DNA of 64,000 nucleotides from contig CP096134.1 of the NCBI GenBank assembly GCA_023242925.1, positions 1,327,944 to 1,391,943 on the forward strand. The letters are read 5' to 3'. Under the pieces are notes generated by a model that made no database searches, was not told the origin of the DNA, and was given only the letters and a program-made list of their open reading frames with translations. This document shows positions 34,156 through 44,552 of this stretch, one piece after another (positions within the stretch are counted from its first letter, which is position 1; every line of letters begins with the position of its first letter). The DNA is from Hyphomonadaceae bacterium JAD_PAG50586_4. GTDB lineage: Bacteria; Pseudomonadota; Alphaproteobacteria; Caulobacterales; Aquidulcibacteraceae. Position numbers and translations under genes: made by a program.

Positions 34156-35974
34156 ATGAGCGATTCATACGATTTTGACGACGAGAAGGAGGGCGGCCAG
34201 CGTGAAGCCAAGTTCGCGCAAGTGGCCGCTTTCATGTGGAAACATTGGTCGAGTCAGCCGGGCAAGCTGGCTATGGTCGGGCTCTTATTCGGCCTCGCCA
34301 TCGTCGCTGACCTGTCGATGCCGTTTGCCTCCAAGCATCTTGTAGATGCGTTGACCGCAGGGCCGACGGCCGAGGGCCAGCAGGCGGCGGCGTGGGGCTA
34401 TGGCGTGCTCGCGCTCTTGGCGCTCGCCTTTTACATGGCGCGCAATACGGGCGTGCGCTTCCACATTCCGTTCGCCTCCAAGAACATGGAGCGCATCGTG
34501 ACGGACGGCTTCCGCGACGTGCAACGCTTCTCGTCCGATTGGCACGCCGACAATTTCGCCGGTGCGACGGTGCGGCGCGTCTCGCGCGCCATGAACGCCT
34601 ATGATGTGATCTCGGATACGTTGGTGTGGTTCATGATCCCAGCGATCGCTGTGCTGATTGGCGTGACCGTGCTCACCTTCGTGCAATGGCCGGTGATCGG
34701 TGCGTTTACGGGCGCAACGATCGTCGTGTTTCTGGCCGTGGCGTACCTCTCGAGCCGCTTTTATGTGGCCGAGCCGTTGAAGCGCTACATCAAGGCTGAC
34801 ACCGCAATCGGTGCGGCGCTGGCGGATGCCGTGTCGTCCAACGCGACGGTGAAGGCGTTTGGCGCGGAGGCGCGTGAACAAGCGCGCTTTGATGGTGTGG
34901 TGCGGATTTGGACCAAAGAGGCGAACGAGACGTGGTCGCGCTTCACCAATGCCTGGGTGATTCAGAACATTCTGCTTTGGATATTGCAGGTCGGCTTACT
35001 CGGTTTGGTTTTGCTCGAATGGAGCGCTGGCCGCGCCACCGCGGGCGATGCGGTGTTTGCGATTACGTCGTTCTTGTTGGTGTCCGGCTATCTGCGGACG
35101 CTAGGCGAGAACGTTCAGAATCTGCAAAAGGGCATCGCCGACATTGAGGACGTCGTTGCATACGCGATGGAGCAAGCCGAGGTGGTGGATCGCGCTGACG
35201 CGCGCGCGTTTGCGCCTGGCGACGGGCACATCGCGTTCGTGCAAGTCTCGTTCGGCTACAAGAAGGCGGCGGCTGCGCTCTATAGCGATTTCTCGTTGGA
35301 GATCGCGGCGGGCGAGACGGTGGCGTTGGTCGGGCCGACGGGTTCGGGCAAGTCGACGTTCGTGAAGTTGGTGCAGCGTTTGTATGACGTTGACGCGGGT
35401 GCGATCCGCATCGACGGGCAGGACGTGCGTGATATGACGCAGGCCAGCTTGCGCCAAAGCATCGCGCTCGTGCCGCAAAGATCCGGCGCTATTTCACCGT
35501 TCGTTGCGCGAGAACATCGCCTATGCGCGGCCCGAGGCGTCGCTGGAGGAAATTATCGACGCCGCCAAACGGGCGCGGGCGCATGATTTCATCGAGAAGC
35601 TGCCGCAAGCCTACGACACGGAAGTCGGCGAGCGCGGCGTGAAGCTCTCGGGCGGTGAACGTCAGCGCGTGGCTTTGGCGCGCGCGTTCCTGGCGAACGC
35701 GCCGATCCTGATCTTGGACGAAGCGACGTCATCGCTGGACGTAGCGACGGAGCGCCAAGTGCAGGCGGCGATGGCGGAGTTGAAGCAAGGGCGCACCACG
35801 ATCGTGATCGCGCACCGCTTGAGCACCATCCGCGAAGCCGACCGTATCTTGGTGTTCGAGCAAGGCCGCATTGTCGAGCAAGGTAAGCACGCTGAACTCA
35901 TCGCCGCGCACGGGCTTTACGCCAAACTCAACGCGATGAGCCGTGGTGATGTGTTGAGTGAGGAGGCTGCGTAA
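34156..35974 (+). CDS. ABC exporter, permease-ATPase fusion (one frameshift)
   Basis: The first frame runs from ATG 34156 through six membrane helices and the ATPase Walker A ([20 protein letters not shown]). It ends after SIALVPQ near 35479. The second frame carries [18 protein letters not shown], signature [16 protein letters not shown], Walker [13 protein letters not shown] and IAHRLSTI. Removing one A from the run at 35477-35479 joins them as [12 protein letters not shown], giving about 605 aa. The exporter type is general (multidrug/lipid); the substrate is unknown. A long structured leader precedes it. Confidence 0.85.
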
Positions 35975-35981
35975 ACACCTT

Positions 35982-36076
35982 CGTCATTCCGGAGCGAGAG
36001 CGAACCTGGAACCCAGGGTCAACGTCGCATCATTTGCCCTGGGCTCCGGATCGCGCTTCGCGCGTCCGGAATGACG
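35982..36076. repeat. CATTCC-type intergenic palindrome
   Basis: Perfect 12-base outer arms: CGTCATTCCGGA (35982-35993) and TCCGGAATGACG (36065-36076). An inner pair CCCAGGG (36012-36018) and CCCTGGG (36037-36043) gives a nested hairpin. It lies between convergent genes and is the best-preserved member of the dispersed family in this window. Confidence 0.8.
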
Positions 36077-36105
36077 ATGGTTCTTTGTTCTGAGAAGGTG
36101 GAGGC

Positions 36106-37473
36106 TTAGTACGCGCAAGCCTCGAACACGCGGCGGACGTCACCGCCCCATTCGGTTTTGTAGCGTTCGATCAGGCGCTCTGCCGGCGTCACGCCGGTTG
36201 AGGCGATGTCGTCGAGCTCGGTCAGGAAATGGGTTTCGTCCTGGCCGCTGGAATCGGTGATGCCGCGCGATTTCAAGCCTTGGCGTGCAATCGCCAAAGT
36301 GGCTTGGGCGATGTCGCGGGCGCTGTTGCCGCGGATCGGCGCGCGCAGGCCGAGGAATGGCACGGCGCGGCGCAGGCTCTCGCGATCTTCCGCCGTCCAG
36401 CTCTTCACCAGCGACCACGCCGCTTCAAGTGCGGCGTCATCATAGAGGAGGCCAGCCCAGAACGCGGGCAACGCACACAGGCGCGACCACGGCCCGGAAT
36501 CCGCGCCGCGCATTTCAAGATACGTCTTCAACCGCACTTCGGGGAAAATCGTCGTCAGGTGATCTTCCCAATCTTGCGCGGTGGGGCGCTCGCCGGGAAG
36601 CACGGGCATCTTGCCGTCCATGAAGGCGCGGAAGCTTTGGCCGGCGCAATCCAAATATTTGCCGTCGCGATAAACGAAATACATCGGCACATCGAGCGCG
36701 TATTTGGCGTAGCGCTCAAAGCCCATGCCGTCTTCGAACACGAAAGGCAGCATGCCGGTGCGATCGGGATCGGTGTCGCTCCAGATATGGCCGCGATAAG
36801 AAAGGAAACCGTTCAAGCGGCCTTCCGCAAACGGTGAGGCGGCGAACAGCGCGGTGGCGATTGGTTGTAATGCGAGGCCGACGCGAAACTTCTTCACCAT
36901 GTCGGCTTCGGACGCGAAGTCCAAATTCACTTGCACGGTGGAAGAGCGGAACATCATCTGGCGGCCGAGGCGACCGACCTTCGCCATATAATCCCGCATA
37001 ATCTTGTAGCGGCCCTTCGGCATAATCGGCGTTTCTTCGAGCGACCAAATCGGCGAAAAGCCGACGCCCAAGAACGCGATGCCAAGCTTGCCGGCGACGT
37101 CGCGCAATTGCGCGAGATGCGAGCCGGTTTCCGAACAGGTTTGGTGCAGGTGTTCGAGCGGCGCGCCGGAGAGTTCGAACTGGCCGCCGGGCTCAAGCGT
37201 GATCGACGCCATGCCTTGCTTTAGCGCGATCGTGTTGCCGTTCTCAACGACGCGCTGCCAGCCGTAATTGTCGGCGAGGCCGTTCAGCAGCGCGCCAATG
37301 CCGCGCTCGCCCTCGTAGGGAACGGGCGCAAGGCTATCCTTATAGAAAGCGAACTTCTCGTGCTCGGTGCCGATACGCCAGGTCGAGCGATCCGGCTTCG
37401 GACCTTTCTCGAAATGCGCGACCAGATCGCGAAAGCCCGTCAGCGGCGGTGCTTGTTCTTTTGCTTCGGCCAA
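36106..37473 (-). CDS. gshA: Glutamate-cysteine ligase (alphaproteobacterial/plant type)
   Basis: 455 aa using a TTG start at 37473 with GGAGGAA upstream. Class markers include [44 protein letters not shown] and [20 protein letters not shown], which match the plant-like GCS of alphaproteobacteria. It joins glutamate and cysteine, the first step of glutathione synthesis, in the cytoplasm. gshB is not in the window. rsmE lies upstream on the same strand. Confidence 0.92.
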   Translation of the reverse strand: MAEAKEQAPPLTGFRDLVAHFEKGPKPDRSTWRIGTEHEKFAFYKDSLAPVPYEGERGIGALLNGLADNYGWQRVVENGNTIALKQGMASITLEPGGQFELSGAPLEHLHQTCSETGSHLAQLRDVAGKLGIAFLGVGFSPIWSLEETPIMPKGRYKIMRDYMAKVGRLGRQMMFRSSTVQVNLDFASEADMVKKFRVGLALQPIATALFAASPFAEGRLNGFLSYRGHIWSDTDPDRTGMLPFVFEDGMGFERYAKYALDVPMYFVYRDGKYLDCAGQSFRAFMDGKMPVLPGERPTAQDWEDHLTTIFPEVRLKTYLEMRGADSGPWSRLCALPAFWAGLLYDDAALEAAWSLVKSWTAEDRESLRRAVPFLGLRAPIRGNSARDIAQATLAIARQGLKSRGITDSSGQDETHFLTELDDIASTGVTPAERLIERYKTEWGGDVRRVFEACAY

Positions 37474-37541
37474 GCGCTTCCTCCGGCAGGCTGTGTGGCG
37501 GGCATGTGGAGGCTTTGTGGCCGTTCCGCAAGCGCCTACCC

Positions 37542-38303
37542 CTACCGCCAATCACCCCAAGACGATTGCACAACGCTTAACGCAGCGATGGCGGCGGTTT
37601 CGGCGCGCAATATCCTGGGGCCAAGCGACACGGCAATGACATGAGTCAAAGAGCGCAGCATGCGGCGCTCGTCAGGCGTGAATCCGCCCTCGGGGCCGAT
37701 GAGGAGGGCGAGGCGCTCGGCTTTAACCTTTTGCAGCACAGCGAGGATCGGCTCGGCGCGACCGGTTTCACCACCCCAAGGCGCGCTCGCGTCGTCGCCG
37801 GCTTCGTCGGCGTAAATTAGCGGGCGCGACGCATCCCAGCCATCGAGCGCGCGGGCAAGCGAGAGTGGTTCGCAAATCTCGGGCGCATCGAAGCGTTCGG
37901 TTTGCTCGGCGGCTTCGCGGGCGATGCTTTGCAGGCGATCGACGCGCACGGTTTCGGCGATCGTGCGCTGCGTGATGACAGGCCGAATGCGGCGCACGCC
38001 AAGCTCGGTGGCTTTCTCGACGATGAGGTCGGTCGCGTGTCGTTTCACTGGCGCAAAGAGGAGGTCGAGGTCGGGCGCCTCACGCGGCGCGCGAAGCAGC
38101 GCTTCAACACGCACGCTCATGCCGCGTTTGGTTTTTGCGCTGACTTGCGCGCGCCATTCGCCGTCGCGCGCATTGAACACGCGTAAGGCGTCGCCCGCAT
38201 CGAGCCGCAGCACCGTGCCCACATGGCGCGCCTGCGCGTCCTCCAGCGCGATCTCGGCGCCGGCCGCAAGCGTATGATCGATCAGGAGACGCGGGTTGGC
38301 CAT
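37542..38303 (-). CDS. rsmE: 16S rRNA m3U1498 methyltransferase RsmE
   Basis: 253 aa from the ATG at 38303. It has an N-terminal PUA-like domain, then a SPOUT fold with [34 protein letters not shown] and [18 protein letters not shown], which forms the knotted SAM site. It methylates U1498 in 16S rRNA. It is upstream of gshA in the same direction, a pairing seen in other alphaproteobacteria. Confidence 0.95.
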   Translation of the reverse strand: MANPRLLIDHTLAAGAEIALEDAQARHVGTVLRLDAGDALRVFNARDGEWRAQVSAKTKRGMSVRVEALLRAPREAPDLDLLFAPVKRHATDLIVEKATELGVRRIRPVITQRTIAETVRVDRLQSIAREAAEQTERFDAPEICEPLSLARALDGWDASRPLIYADEAGDDASAPWGGETGRAEPILAVLQKVKAERLALLIGPEGGFTPDERRMLRSLTHVIAVSLGPRILRAETAAIAALSVVQSSWGDWR

Positions 38304-38353
38304 GCGCCTTGCTGCCGCGCCAGCCGCCAGCGCGCAAGTCGCCACACAGCAAA

Positions 38354-38381
38354 ACGGCCGGCTTGTGAAAGCCGGCCGTTC
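38354..38381 (-). terminator. Strong intrinsic terminator of the outer membrane protein gene
   Basis: A 12-base-pair stem (AACGGCCGGCTT pairing with AAGCCGGCCGTT) with a four-base loop at 38366-38369. On the minus strand it is followed by TTTTG, 19 bases beyond the stop of the gene ending at 38400. Confidence 0.85.
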
Positions 38382-38399
38382 GCGATTTTACGTTTTCGC

Positions 38400-39163
38400 C
38401 TAGAAGCCGAGGTAGCTGCCGATGAGGCCGCTTGCCGAGTGGCGGAAGCCAGCCGCGTCGCGCGCCTGCAATGTGCCGCCCCAATTCCAGCGCACGCCGA
38501 GCGAGAGCGTTTCCGACTCCACCGGCGCGTCTTCAATTTCCCAGTGTTGGTATCCAGCGACGAGCGAGATGGGCGTCGTGCTGAATTGCCATTCGCCATT
38601 GACGCCATAGGTCGACGTGTCGGCATCGCCGCCGCCATTGTCGAGCGTGCCGACGCCGTAATTGGCCCCGATGACGAAATTCTCGGTGGCGTAGAAATCG
38701 CCGCGGAAATCGTAGTTCTCATACTCGATGTCGGGTGAGATGATCCATTCCGCATCACCCCAGACCGCGCTTGCGCCGAGCACGACGCGATTGAGGGTAT
38801 ATTGGCCCTCAACGCCCCAATGCGTGGTGGCGGGGTCGTTGCCGCCACTGCCGTCGTACTCGCCGCCCGCGGCGCCGAAGAGGCCGCCAAAGCGCCATGC
38901 GCCAGCGGTGTAAAAAGGTGGCCGTTGATGTCATAGCCCATGAAGTCGTCGCCATAGGAGTCGAGTAGGGCGACGTCGCCATCAACTTGCAGACCGATGG
39001 AATTGCTCACGCCAAACGCCGCCGTACCTTCAACGACGAACCCGTCCGTTTCGCCTTCGTCATTGCTTGTGTAAGCGCCGCCGACGTGGCCGGTTTGCGC
39101 CAGCGCGGGCGTGGCCAGCAGAGCGAAAGCGATCGCGGTGATCGGCGTGCATTTTGAGCGCAT
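38400..39163 (-). CDS. Outer membrane beta-barrel protein (one frameshift)
   Basis: The signal peptide MRSKCTPITAIAFALLATPA with cleavage near ALAQ begins at 39163. Alternating strands follow (GFVVEGTAAFGVSNSIGLQ, GDVALLDSYGDDFMGYDING) until about 38917. The rest is in another frame: FGGLFGAAGGEYDG, NYGVGTLDNGGGDADTSTYG, ETLSLGVRWNWGGTLQARDA and a final GSYLGF ending in Phe. Adding one base to the A-run at 38912-38916 (T-run on the coding strand) rejoins them, giving about 254 aa. A porin-like barrel is likely; the substrate is unknown. Confidence 0.75.
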
Positions 39164-39397
39164 GAATTCTTCCCTTTAACAGAGCGTTGTCCTCACGCGC
39201 GCACCTTAGTGTGGGCAATTGCGAAGCGCGCGCTTGGCGCTAACCCGATGCGCGTTTCTTTTCGTAACGTGGCGCGTCGGCAACGCGCGTCGCGGGCCGT
39301 TTCGTTCGGTGACCGATAGCATTGCGGTTTCGCAAGCATTTCGCTTGACCGGCGGGCGTCCACACGCACTCATGCGCCGCCCAAGCGGGAGGGGAAT

Positions 39398-40003
39398 ATG
39401 GCGGATACGCTTCTAATCAGCGCCGGCGACGTGATCGAGGTGCAGCTCACCTCGGAAACGGTGGTGATCGATACGCCCCAAGGCCGGCAAGTCGAGCAGG
39501 GCCACATCACCAACCGGATGCGGCTCTTCATTAAACAGATCGACGGCAAGGAAGCGAAATTCGATTTCGAGGACACAGAGCTTGGCGTGCGTGAAACGCA
39601 GCGCGTGGCTGTGGTGCGCGGCAGGCTGAAGAAGCGGTCGGAGCCAGTGAACTTGATCCTTTTCAATCTGGCGAGCGGCGAGAAGGATTGTTTCGAGCCG
39701 GGACTGTCCGCTTATCTCAGGCGCAAGCCTTTCTTCGGTCCATTGTGGAAAGCAGCGGCGCTATCGATACTCGTGGTGCTGATCTTCTGGGCCGTCAGCA
39801 ATTTCATGGAACGCGACGGTCACGGCGGCACGATGTCGATTTATCTCGCGATCATGTTCGGCTTCCTGACCTATCCGGTGTTCTGGTGGATCTGCGGCCT
39901 CTGGGATCGCCTCACCGAACGGCTGCGCTACAAGAATGCGCGCAAGAGCTTCATCGCGGAAATGGAAGCGCGCGTGCGCGCCTATGCGCCCGCCGGCGCC
40001 TGA
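39398..40003 (+). CDS. Two-TM membrane protein, unknown function
   Basis: 201 aa. The start ATG at 39398 has GGGAGGGG upstream. A beta-rich N-terminal domain (about 1-95, including SAGDVIEVQLTSETVVIDTP) precedes two hydrophobic helices near 118-135 and 147-167, then a charged C-terminal segment. No family is recognised. The 234 bases upstream, shared with the divergent outer membrane protein gene, hold both promoters but no clear motif. Confidence 0.65.
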   Translation: MADTLLISAGDVIEVQLTSETVVIDTPQGRQVEQGHITNRMRLFIKQIDGKEAKFDFEDTELGVRETQRVAVVRGRLKKRSEPVNLILFNLASGEKDCFEPGLSAYLRRKPFFGPLWKAAALSILVVLIFWAVSNFMERDGHGGTMSIYLAIMFGFLTYPVFWWICGLWDRLTERLRYKNARKSFIAEMEARVRAYAPAGA

Positions 40004-40041
40004 TCGTTGCGCGATTGGCGCCTGCGCGGCATGTTGCGCCT

Positions 40042-40575
40042 ATGGTTCAGGCGCTCAACCGTCCGCTGCTGACGCCGCGTTTGCGGCTGGAGCCGGTGAC
40101 GCCAGCGTTGGCGCAAGCCGCACGCGCGGGGCAGGCGGCGTTTGCTGACGTCCTCGGCGCCGAGGCGCCGCCCGATTGGTGCGCGGCGAGCCTGGGGCTG
40201 GTGGCGCGATCGGTGTCGCATGCCTGGGGCCCGGCGCCCGCGCCGACGCGCGTTGTTGCAGTGCACCGTGATAATTTTTGTGTCGTCGGAGACGTGCGTT
40301 TCGAGCCTTCGCTTCGCGCCGCGCGCGAATTCGAGATTGGCTATGGCGTCGCCCGTTCGCAGCGGCGCCAAGGCTATGCCGTGGAAGCGACGGGCGCTGT
40401 GATTGATTGGTTGTTCGACAATGGCGGCGTCGAAACCATCATTGCCGGTTGCGATTCCGGGAACCTGGCGTCCGTGCGCACCTTGCGCCGCCTGGGATTC
40501 TGGCTGGATTGCACCCCCGGCCAGACTTTCTGGTGGACTATGTCCCCCGAGCTCCGTTCAGCGACGCAAGCTTGA
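40042..40575 (+). CDS. GNAT family N-acetyltransferase (RimJ-like)
   Basis: 177 aa from ATG 40042. The acceptor-binding part begins with LLTPRLRLEPVTPALAQA. The acetyl-CoA loop is near GYGVARSQRRQGYAVEATGA, with a final SGNLASVRTLRRLGFWLD. RimJ/RimL-like enzymes acetylate small molecules or protein N-termini. Substrate unknown. It follows the membrane protein gene by 38 bases and may share its transcript. Confidence 0.82.
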   Translation: MVQALNRPLLTPRLRLEPVTPALAQAARAGQAAFADVLGAEAPPDWCAASLGLVARSVSHAWGPAPAPTRVVAVHRDNFCVVGDVRFEPSLRAAREFEIGYGVARSQRRQGYAVEATGAVIDWLFDNGGVETIIAGCDSGNLASVRTLRRLGFWLDCTPGQTFWWTMSPELRSATQA

Positions 40576-40654
40576 CGCTAGGCCCGCGCCAAGGCTTGTC
40601 TGTCGGCCAGTTAAGGGAGGGCGCGCCGCGTGGCCTGCGCCCAGGGGATTGTAG

Positions 40655-42799
40655 ATGACAGACCAAACCGCCGGCGGTGGCGCCGACGAGCAAACCTTCC
40701 TGGGTCACCCACGTGGCCTCGTGACGCTGTTCTTCACCGAGATGTGGGAGCGCTTTTCGTTCTACGGGATGCGCGCGCTGCTCGTGATTTATCTCACGCA
40801 GCACTTCCTGTTCTCGGACAATGACGCGCAAGGGCTCTACGGCGCCTACGCCGCGCTTGTGTACCTGATCCCGGTTATCGGCGGCGTGATCGCAGACCGT
40901 TTCCTCGGCGCACGCAAGGCGGTGACGATCGGCGCGGCGCTTCTCGTGCTCGGTCACTTCGGCATGGCGTTTGAAGGTTCTGGCTCGCGCCAGTATCTCG
41001 ACGTCGGCGCCGAGAGCTATCTCGTGACGGCCGAAGGCCGCGGGGGCGATCGCACACTCTTCATCGATCTGCCGGAAGGGCGCGCGCAGTTGCGCTTCGA
41101 CGTGACAGAACACGTCAACCTAAGCGGCAACGGTCAAACCCGTCGACTAGATGAGGGCGGCTATACGCTGGCCTCCGACCCGCCGACTCTTGTCTATTCG
41201 CTCTGCAGCATGGTTGGCTTGCCGTGCGGCGAAGCGCCGACAACGACGCTGCAAATTCCTGGCGAAGGCGAATTCCCGGTTGTCACCGGCGGCGAAACAC
41301 CAGCTGTTGAGATCAACGGCGTCAGCTACGAGTTCGAACAATCGAGCATCACTGAAGCCGTGGCCTTCAATGGCGAGACAATCGTGCGCACGCTTGCGGA
41401 TGGTTCTTATGAGAGCCGTGTCGAGCAAGAAGCCCTGTACGTTCAGATCCTCTATCTCTCGCTTGCGCTGATCATCGTCGGCGTCGGCTTCTTGAAGGCG
41501 AACATTTCGACGACCGTTGGGGCGCTTTATGCCGAAGGCGACCCGCGTCGCGACGGCGGCTTCACCATCTTCTACATGGGCATCAACCTGGGCGCCTTCC
41601 TGGCGACCCTGGCGTGCGGCTATCTCGGCCAAACCTATGGTTGGAAATACGGCTTCGGCCTCGCCGGCATCGGCATGCTTGTCGGCCTTGCGCAATATCT
41701 GCTGGGGCAAAAGCACCTGAAAGGCAAAGCCGATCCGCCAAAGCCGATTGGCGCTGTCACCGAAGGCATTTTCTGGATTTTGGGCCTGCTGGCCGTGATC
41801 CCAGCCTGGATGCTGGTGCAGCAAGCCGAGCTCATGGAGCACGCGTTGCCGATCGTGGTGCCGGCGTTGTTTGCGCTGGTGCTGGGCTACGCGCTCCTTG
41901 GCTTCAAGGGCGCCGAGCGCTCGAAGATGGTCGCGGCGCTGATCCTGATCTTCTTCAGCGTGATCTTCTGGATGCTGTTTGAGCAGGCGGGGTCTTCGCT
42001 CTCGCTCTACGCTGAGCGCTCAACCGACCTCACGATCGCGCAGCCCGGCACATTGGCCCACACGATCACGACGGCCGTGCTCGGCCTGGTTGCCCTGTTC
42101 GGTGCGGTGATGGCGGTGGTGACGCTGGTCTCCTTCGTCCAGAAGAAGATCGACGCGGTCATGCTCGGCTACGGCATCGTGTTCTTCACGCTGCTTGCCG
42201 GCGCTGCGGGCTACATCGCCTACACGACCGGCCTTGGCGGCGGGCTCTACGAGATGACCGCGGCGCAGACGCAGAGCTTCAACGCCGGCTACATCGTGCT
42301 GCTGGCGTTGCCGTTCAGCGCGATGTGGATTTGGCTGGCCAAGCGCAAGATGGAGCCGTCCACGCCGGTGAAGTTCTCGCTCGGCCTGATCCAGGTCGGC
42401 CTTGGCTTCTTCGTACTCGTGTGGGGCACGCAATTCGCGGGCAGCGATTTCCGCGTGCCGCTCGTGTTCTTGGCGCTGCTCTATCTGCTGCACACGACGG
42501 GCGAGCTCTTCCTCTCGCCGGTTGGTCTGTCGATGGTGACGAAATTGTCGGCCGCGCGTGTTGTCGGTCTGATGATGGGCGTTTGGTTCTTGTCGTCGTC
42601 GCTCGCGCACATTCTTGCGGCGATCATCGCGCAACAAACATCTGCCGATACGATCGGGGGCCAAGTTGTCGATCCATCCGCGCAGCTCCAAAGCTACATT
42701 TCAGTGTTCACTGCGGTGGGCATTTTGGGGGTGGCGACGGGCCTCTTATTGCTGCTGCTGTCACCGGTCCTGAAAAAGTGGATGGGCGACGTCAATTAA
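40655..42799 (+). CDS. POT family proton-coupled oligopeptide transporter with large insert
   Basis: 714 aa. The ExxER-type motif is FFTEMWERFSFYGMRALLV (about 26-44), and a POT-type GFLKANISTTVGALY appears at about 278-292. A polar region of about 155 residues (roughly 108-262, with many beta-like stretches and a Cys pair) lies between predicted TM3 and TM4, which should be periplasmic. More membrane helices follow to the end. It imports di/tripeptides with protons. A terminator follows at 42823-42857. Confidence 0.9.
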   Translation: MTDQTAGGGADEQTFLGHPRGLVTLFFTEMWERFSFYGMRALLVIYLTQHFLFSDNDAQGLYGAYAALVYLIPVIGGVIADRFLGARKAVTIGAALLVLGHFGMAFEGSGSRQYLDVGAESYLVTAEGRGGDRTLFIDLPEGRAQLRFDVTEHVNLSGNGQTRRLDEGGYTLASDPPTLVYSLCSMVGLPCGEAPTTTLQIPGEGEFPVVTGGETPAVEINGVSYEFEQSSITEAVAFNGETIVRTLADGSYESRVEQEALYVQILYLSLALIIVGVGFLKANISTTVGALYAEGDPRRDGGFTIFYMGINLGAFLATLACGYLGQTYGWKYGFGLAGIGMLVGLAQYLLGQKHLKGKADPPKPIGAVTEGIFWILGLLAVIPAWMLVQQAELMEHALPIVVPALFALVLGYALLGFKGAERSKMVAALILIFFSVIFWMLFEQAGSSLSLYAERSTDLTIAQPGTLAHTITTAVLGLVALFGAVMAVVTLVSFVQKKIDAVMLGYGIVFFTLLAGAAGYIAYTTGLGGGLYEMTAAQTQSFNAGYIVLLALPFSAMWIWLAKRKMEPSTPVKFSLGLIQVGLGFFVLVWGTQFAGSDFRVPLVFLALLYLLHTTGELFLSPVGLSMVTKLSAARVVGLMMGVWFLSSSLAHILAAIIAQQTSADTIGGQVVDPSAQLQSYISVFTAVGILGVATGLLLLLLSPVLKKWMGDVN

Positions 42800-42822
42800 T
42801 CAAAAACGCAATAGAAACAACG

Positions 42823-42857
42823 ACTCGCTGGTCCGAGAGGGCCGGCGAGTTTGTTTT
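42823..42857 (+). terminator. Intrinsic terminator after the POT gene
   Basis: ACTCGCTGG (42823-42831) pairs with CCGGCGAGT (42842-42850), nine pairs with one G-T wobble, followed by TTGTTTT. It begins 24 bases after the stop codon. Confidence 0.75.
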
Positions 42858-43060
42858 GGCAAAAGTGCGGACGAGGCGCCGTCAAGGCGTTGCGTTAGAA
42901 ATTTTTTCCGGGTGTTGTGGGGGAGGACGGGGGCCGCACGGCTGCCGCCCGGCCGTTAACCAAAAAGACACGATCGCCGCAAAGCGGAGCGAGTCCAGCC
43001 CGGTTTGGTCCCTACAAGTGAGTCTCGGTCGCGCTCCATAGCGGCCAGATGGAGGTGAAC

Positions 43061-44446
43061 ATGGCCCGGCCGCGCACGACCCGCTCCAAGAGGAAGCCCG
43101 TTGAGGCTCCGGGGCAGGGATTGCGCCCCGAAGTCATGGACTTGTTGCTCGGCTGGAAGTCAGAACACGGCGACAAGGACCGCATGGGCTTTGGCGCGCC
43201 GCGCGCTGCGGACGCCGCCATCGAGGGTGAAGTCCCGATCGTTTATGGCGAGGACCGGCATCTGGTTACCATCGCGCCGACCGGCGCCGGTAAGGGCCGG
43301 GGCGTGATCATCCCAAACCTGCTGCGTTTCGAGGGCTCGGTCATCGTCATCGACCCCAAGGGCGAGACGTGGCACGTCACCCATCGCCGCCGCAAGGAGA
43401 TGGGCCAGGAGGTGCGCCTGCTCGATCCGTTCGGGGCCGTCTCCAAGAAAACCGACAGCCTGAACCCGTTTGACCTGTTCGATCGCCCCGGGGCGCTGCT
43501 GGACGCGGACGCTGAAATGCTGGCCTCATTGCTGGCCGGCGATGTCGGTTTCCACAAGGAGCCCTTCTGGGACAATTGGGGCCGCTCGCTGATGTCGGGC
43601 GTGATCGCCGCCGTCGCCGAGACCTCGGCCAAGAGTGAGCGCCATTTCGGCAAGGTGCGCGAAATCCTGATGAGCGACGACGCGGTCTATAACCTCGCCG
43701 CGCTGATCGAGAGCCACGACAATCTCAATCGCCTGTCGAAGCAGAACATCAGCTCGTTCCTGCCGATCACGGAACAGACGCGCTCGGGCATTCTTTCGAC
43801 GGCGCAATCTTATCTGAAAGTCGTGAACTCGGATTCGGCGCTGCGATCGCTGTCGCGTTCGACGATTTCACTGGACGCCGTGCGCAAAGGCGATCCGATG
43901 ACGATCTATATCGTCATCCCGCCGGATAAACTCGAAAGCCATGGTGCGCTGCTGCGTCTGTGGGTCGGCGCGCTGATGCTGACGGTGATGGGACGCAAGC
44001 GCCGGCCAAAGCGCTCGACGCTCTTCCTGCTGGATGAGTGCGCGCAGCTTGGCGAGTTCGGCCCGCTGCGCCAATCGATGACGCTGCTGCGCGGCTATGG
44101 CTTGCAGGTGTGGCCGTTCTTCCAGGATTTGAGCCAGCTGCAACGGCTCTATCCGAAAGATTGGCGCACTATTTTCAACAATGCGGGCGTGTTTCAGCTG
44201 TTCGGCGTCGCCAATCATCTGATGGCGAAGGAGAGCGCGGAACTGATCGGCGACATCAACGCCGATACGCTTCGCGCCATGACCAAGGACCGCCAAGTCA
44301 TCGCCGTTTCCAACGAAAAGGCGATGAGCGCGCGTCTGCCCGATTATCTGATCGATGCGCCGTTCGCTGGGCAATACGACGCGAACCCGATGTTCGAAAC
44401 CGACGCGCCTGGCGCAGCAAAACGCCGGCCGACGCGCGGTCGATAA
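43061..44446 (+). CDS. VirD4/TraG-like conjugative coupling ATPase without membrane domain
   Basis: 461 aa from ATG 43061 (GGAGGTG upstream). Walker A is APTGAGKGR (72-80); the adjacent IIPNLLRFEGSVIVIDPKGE, a Walker B LFLLDECAQLGEFG (321-334), and the YGLQVWPFFQDLSQL motif are characteristic of the TraG/VirD4 family. The usual N-terminal membrane helices are missing: residues 1-60 are basic and polar. No relaxase, VirB genes, oriT or mobile element are adjacent, and base composition matches the neighbours. It is an orphan coupling-type ATPase, role unknown. Confidence 0.88.
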   Translation: MARPRTTRSKRKPVEAPGQGLRPEVMDLLLGWKSEHGDKDRMGFGAPRAADAAIEGEVPIVYGEDRHLVTIAPTGAGKGRGVIIPNLLRFEGSVIVIDPKGETWHVTHRRRKEMGQEVRLLDPFGAVSKKTDSLNPFDLFDRPGALLDADAEMLASLLAGDVGFHKEPFWDNWGRSLMSGVIAAVAETSAKSERHFGKVREILMSDDAVYNLAALIESHDNLNRLSKQNISSFLPITEQTRSGILSTAQSYLKVVNSDSALRSLSRSTISLDAVRKGDPMTIYIVIPPDKLESHGALLRLWVGALMLTVMGRKRRPKRSTLFLLDECAQLGEFGPLRQSMTLLRGYGLQVWPFFQDLSQLQRLYPKDWRTIFNNAGVFQLFGVANHLMAKESAELIGDINADTLRAMTKDRQVIAVSNEKAMSARLPDYLIDAPFAGQYDANPMFETDAPGAAKRRPTRGR

Positions 44447-44450
44447 CGAG

Positions 44451-44546
44451 TTGAACCGCCGGCTCACCGCCGGTTTCTTCTAGCCATGCCCGGCGCCGCC
44501 GCAGAAACGCGCGCGGCGACACCAGTGCAAAAGGCCGGCGGTTCAA
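44451..44546. terminator. Inverted repeat between convergent genes, likely bidirectional terminator
   Basis: TTGAACCGCCGGC (44451-44463) and GCCGGCGGTTCAA (44534-44546) are perfect 13-base inverted arms about 70 bases apart, exactly between the VirD4-like gene and the convergent metallo-beta-lactamase gene. A small hairpin (CCGGC/GCCGG) overlaps the left arm. Confidence 0.6.
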
Positions 44547-44552
44547 ACCTGC

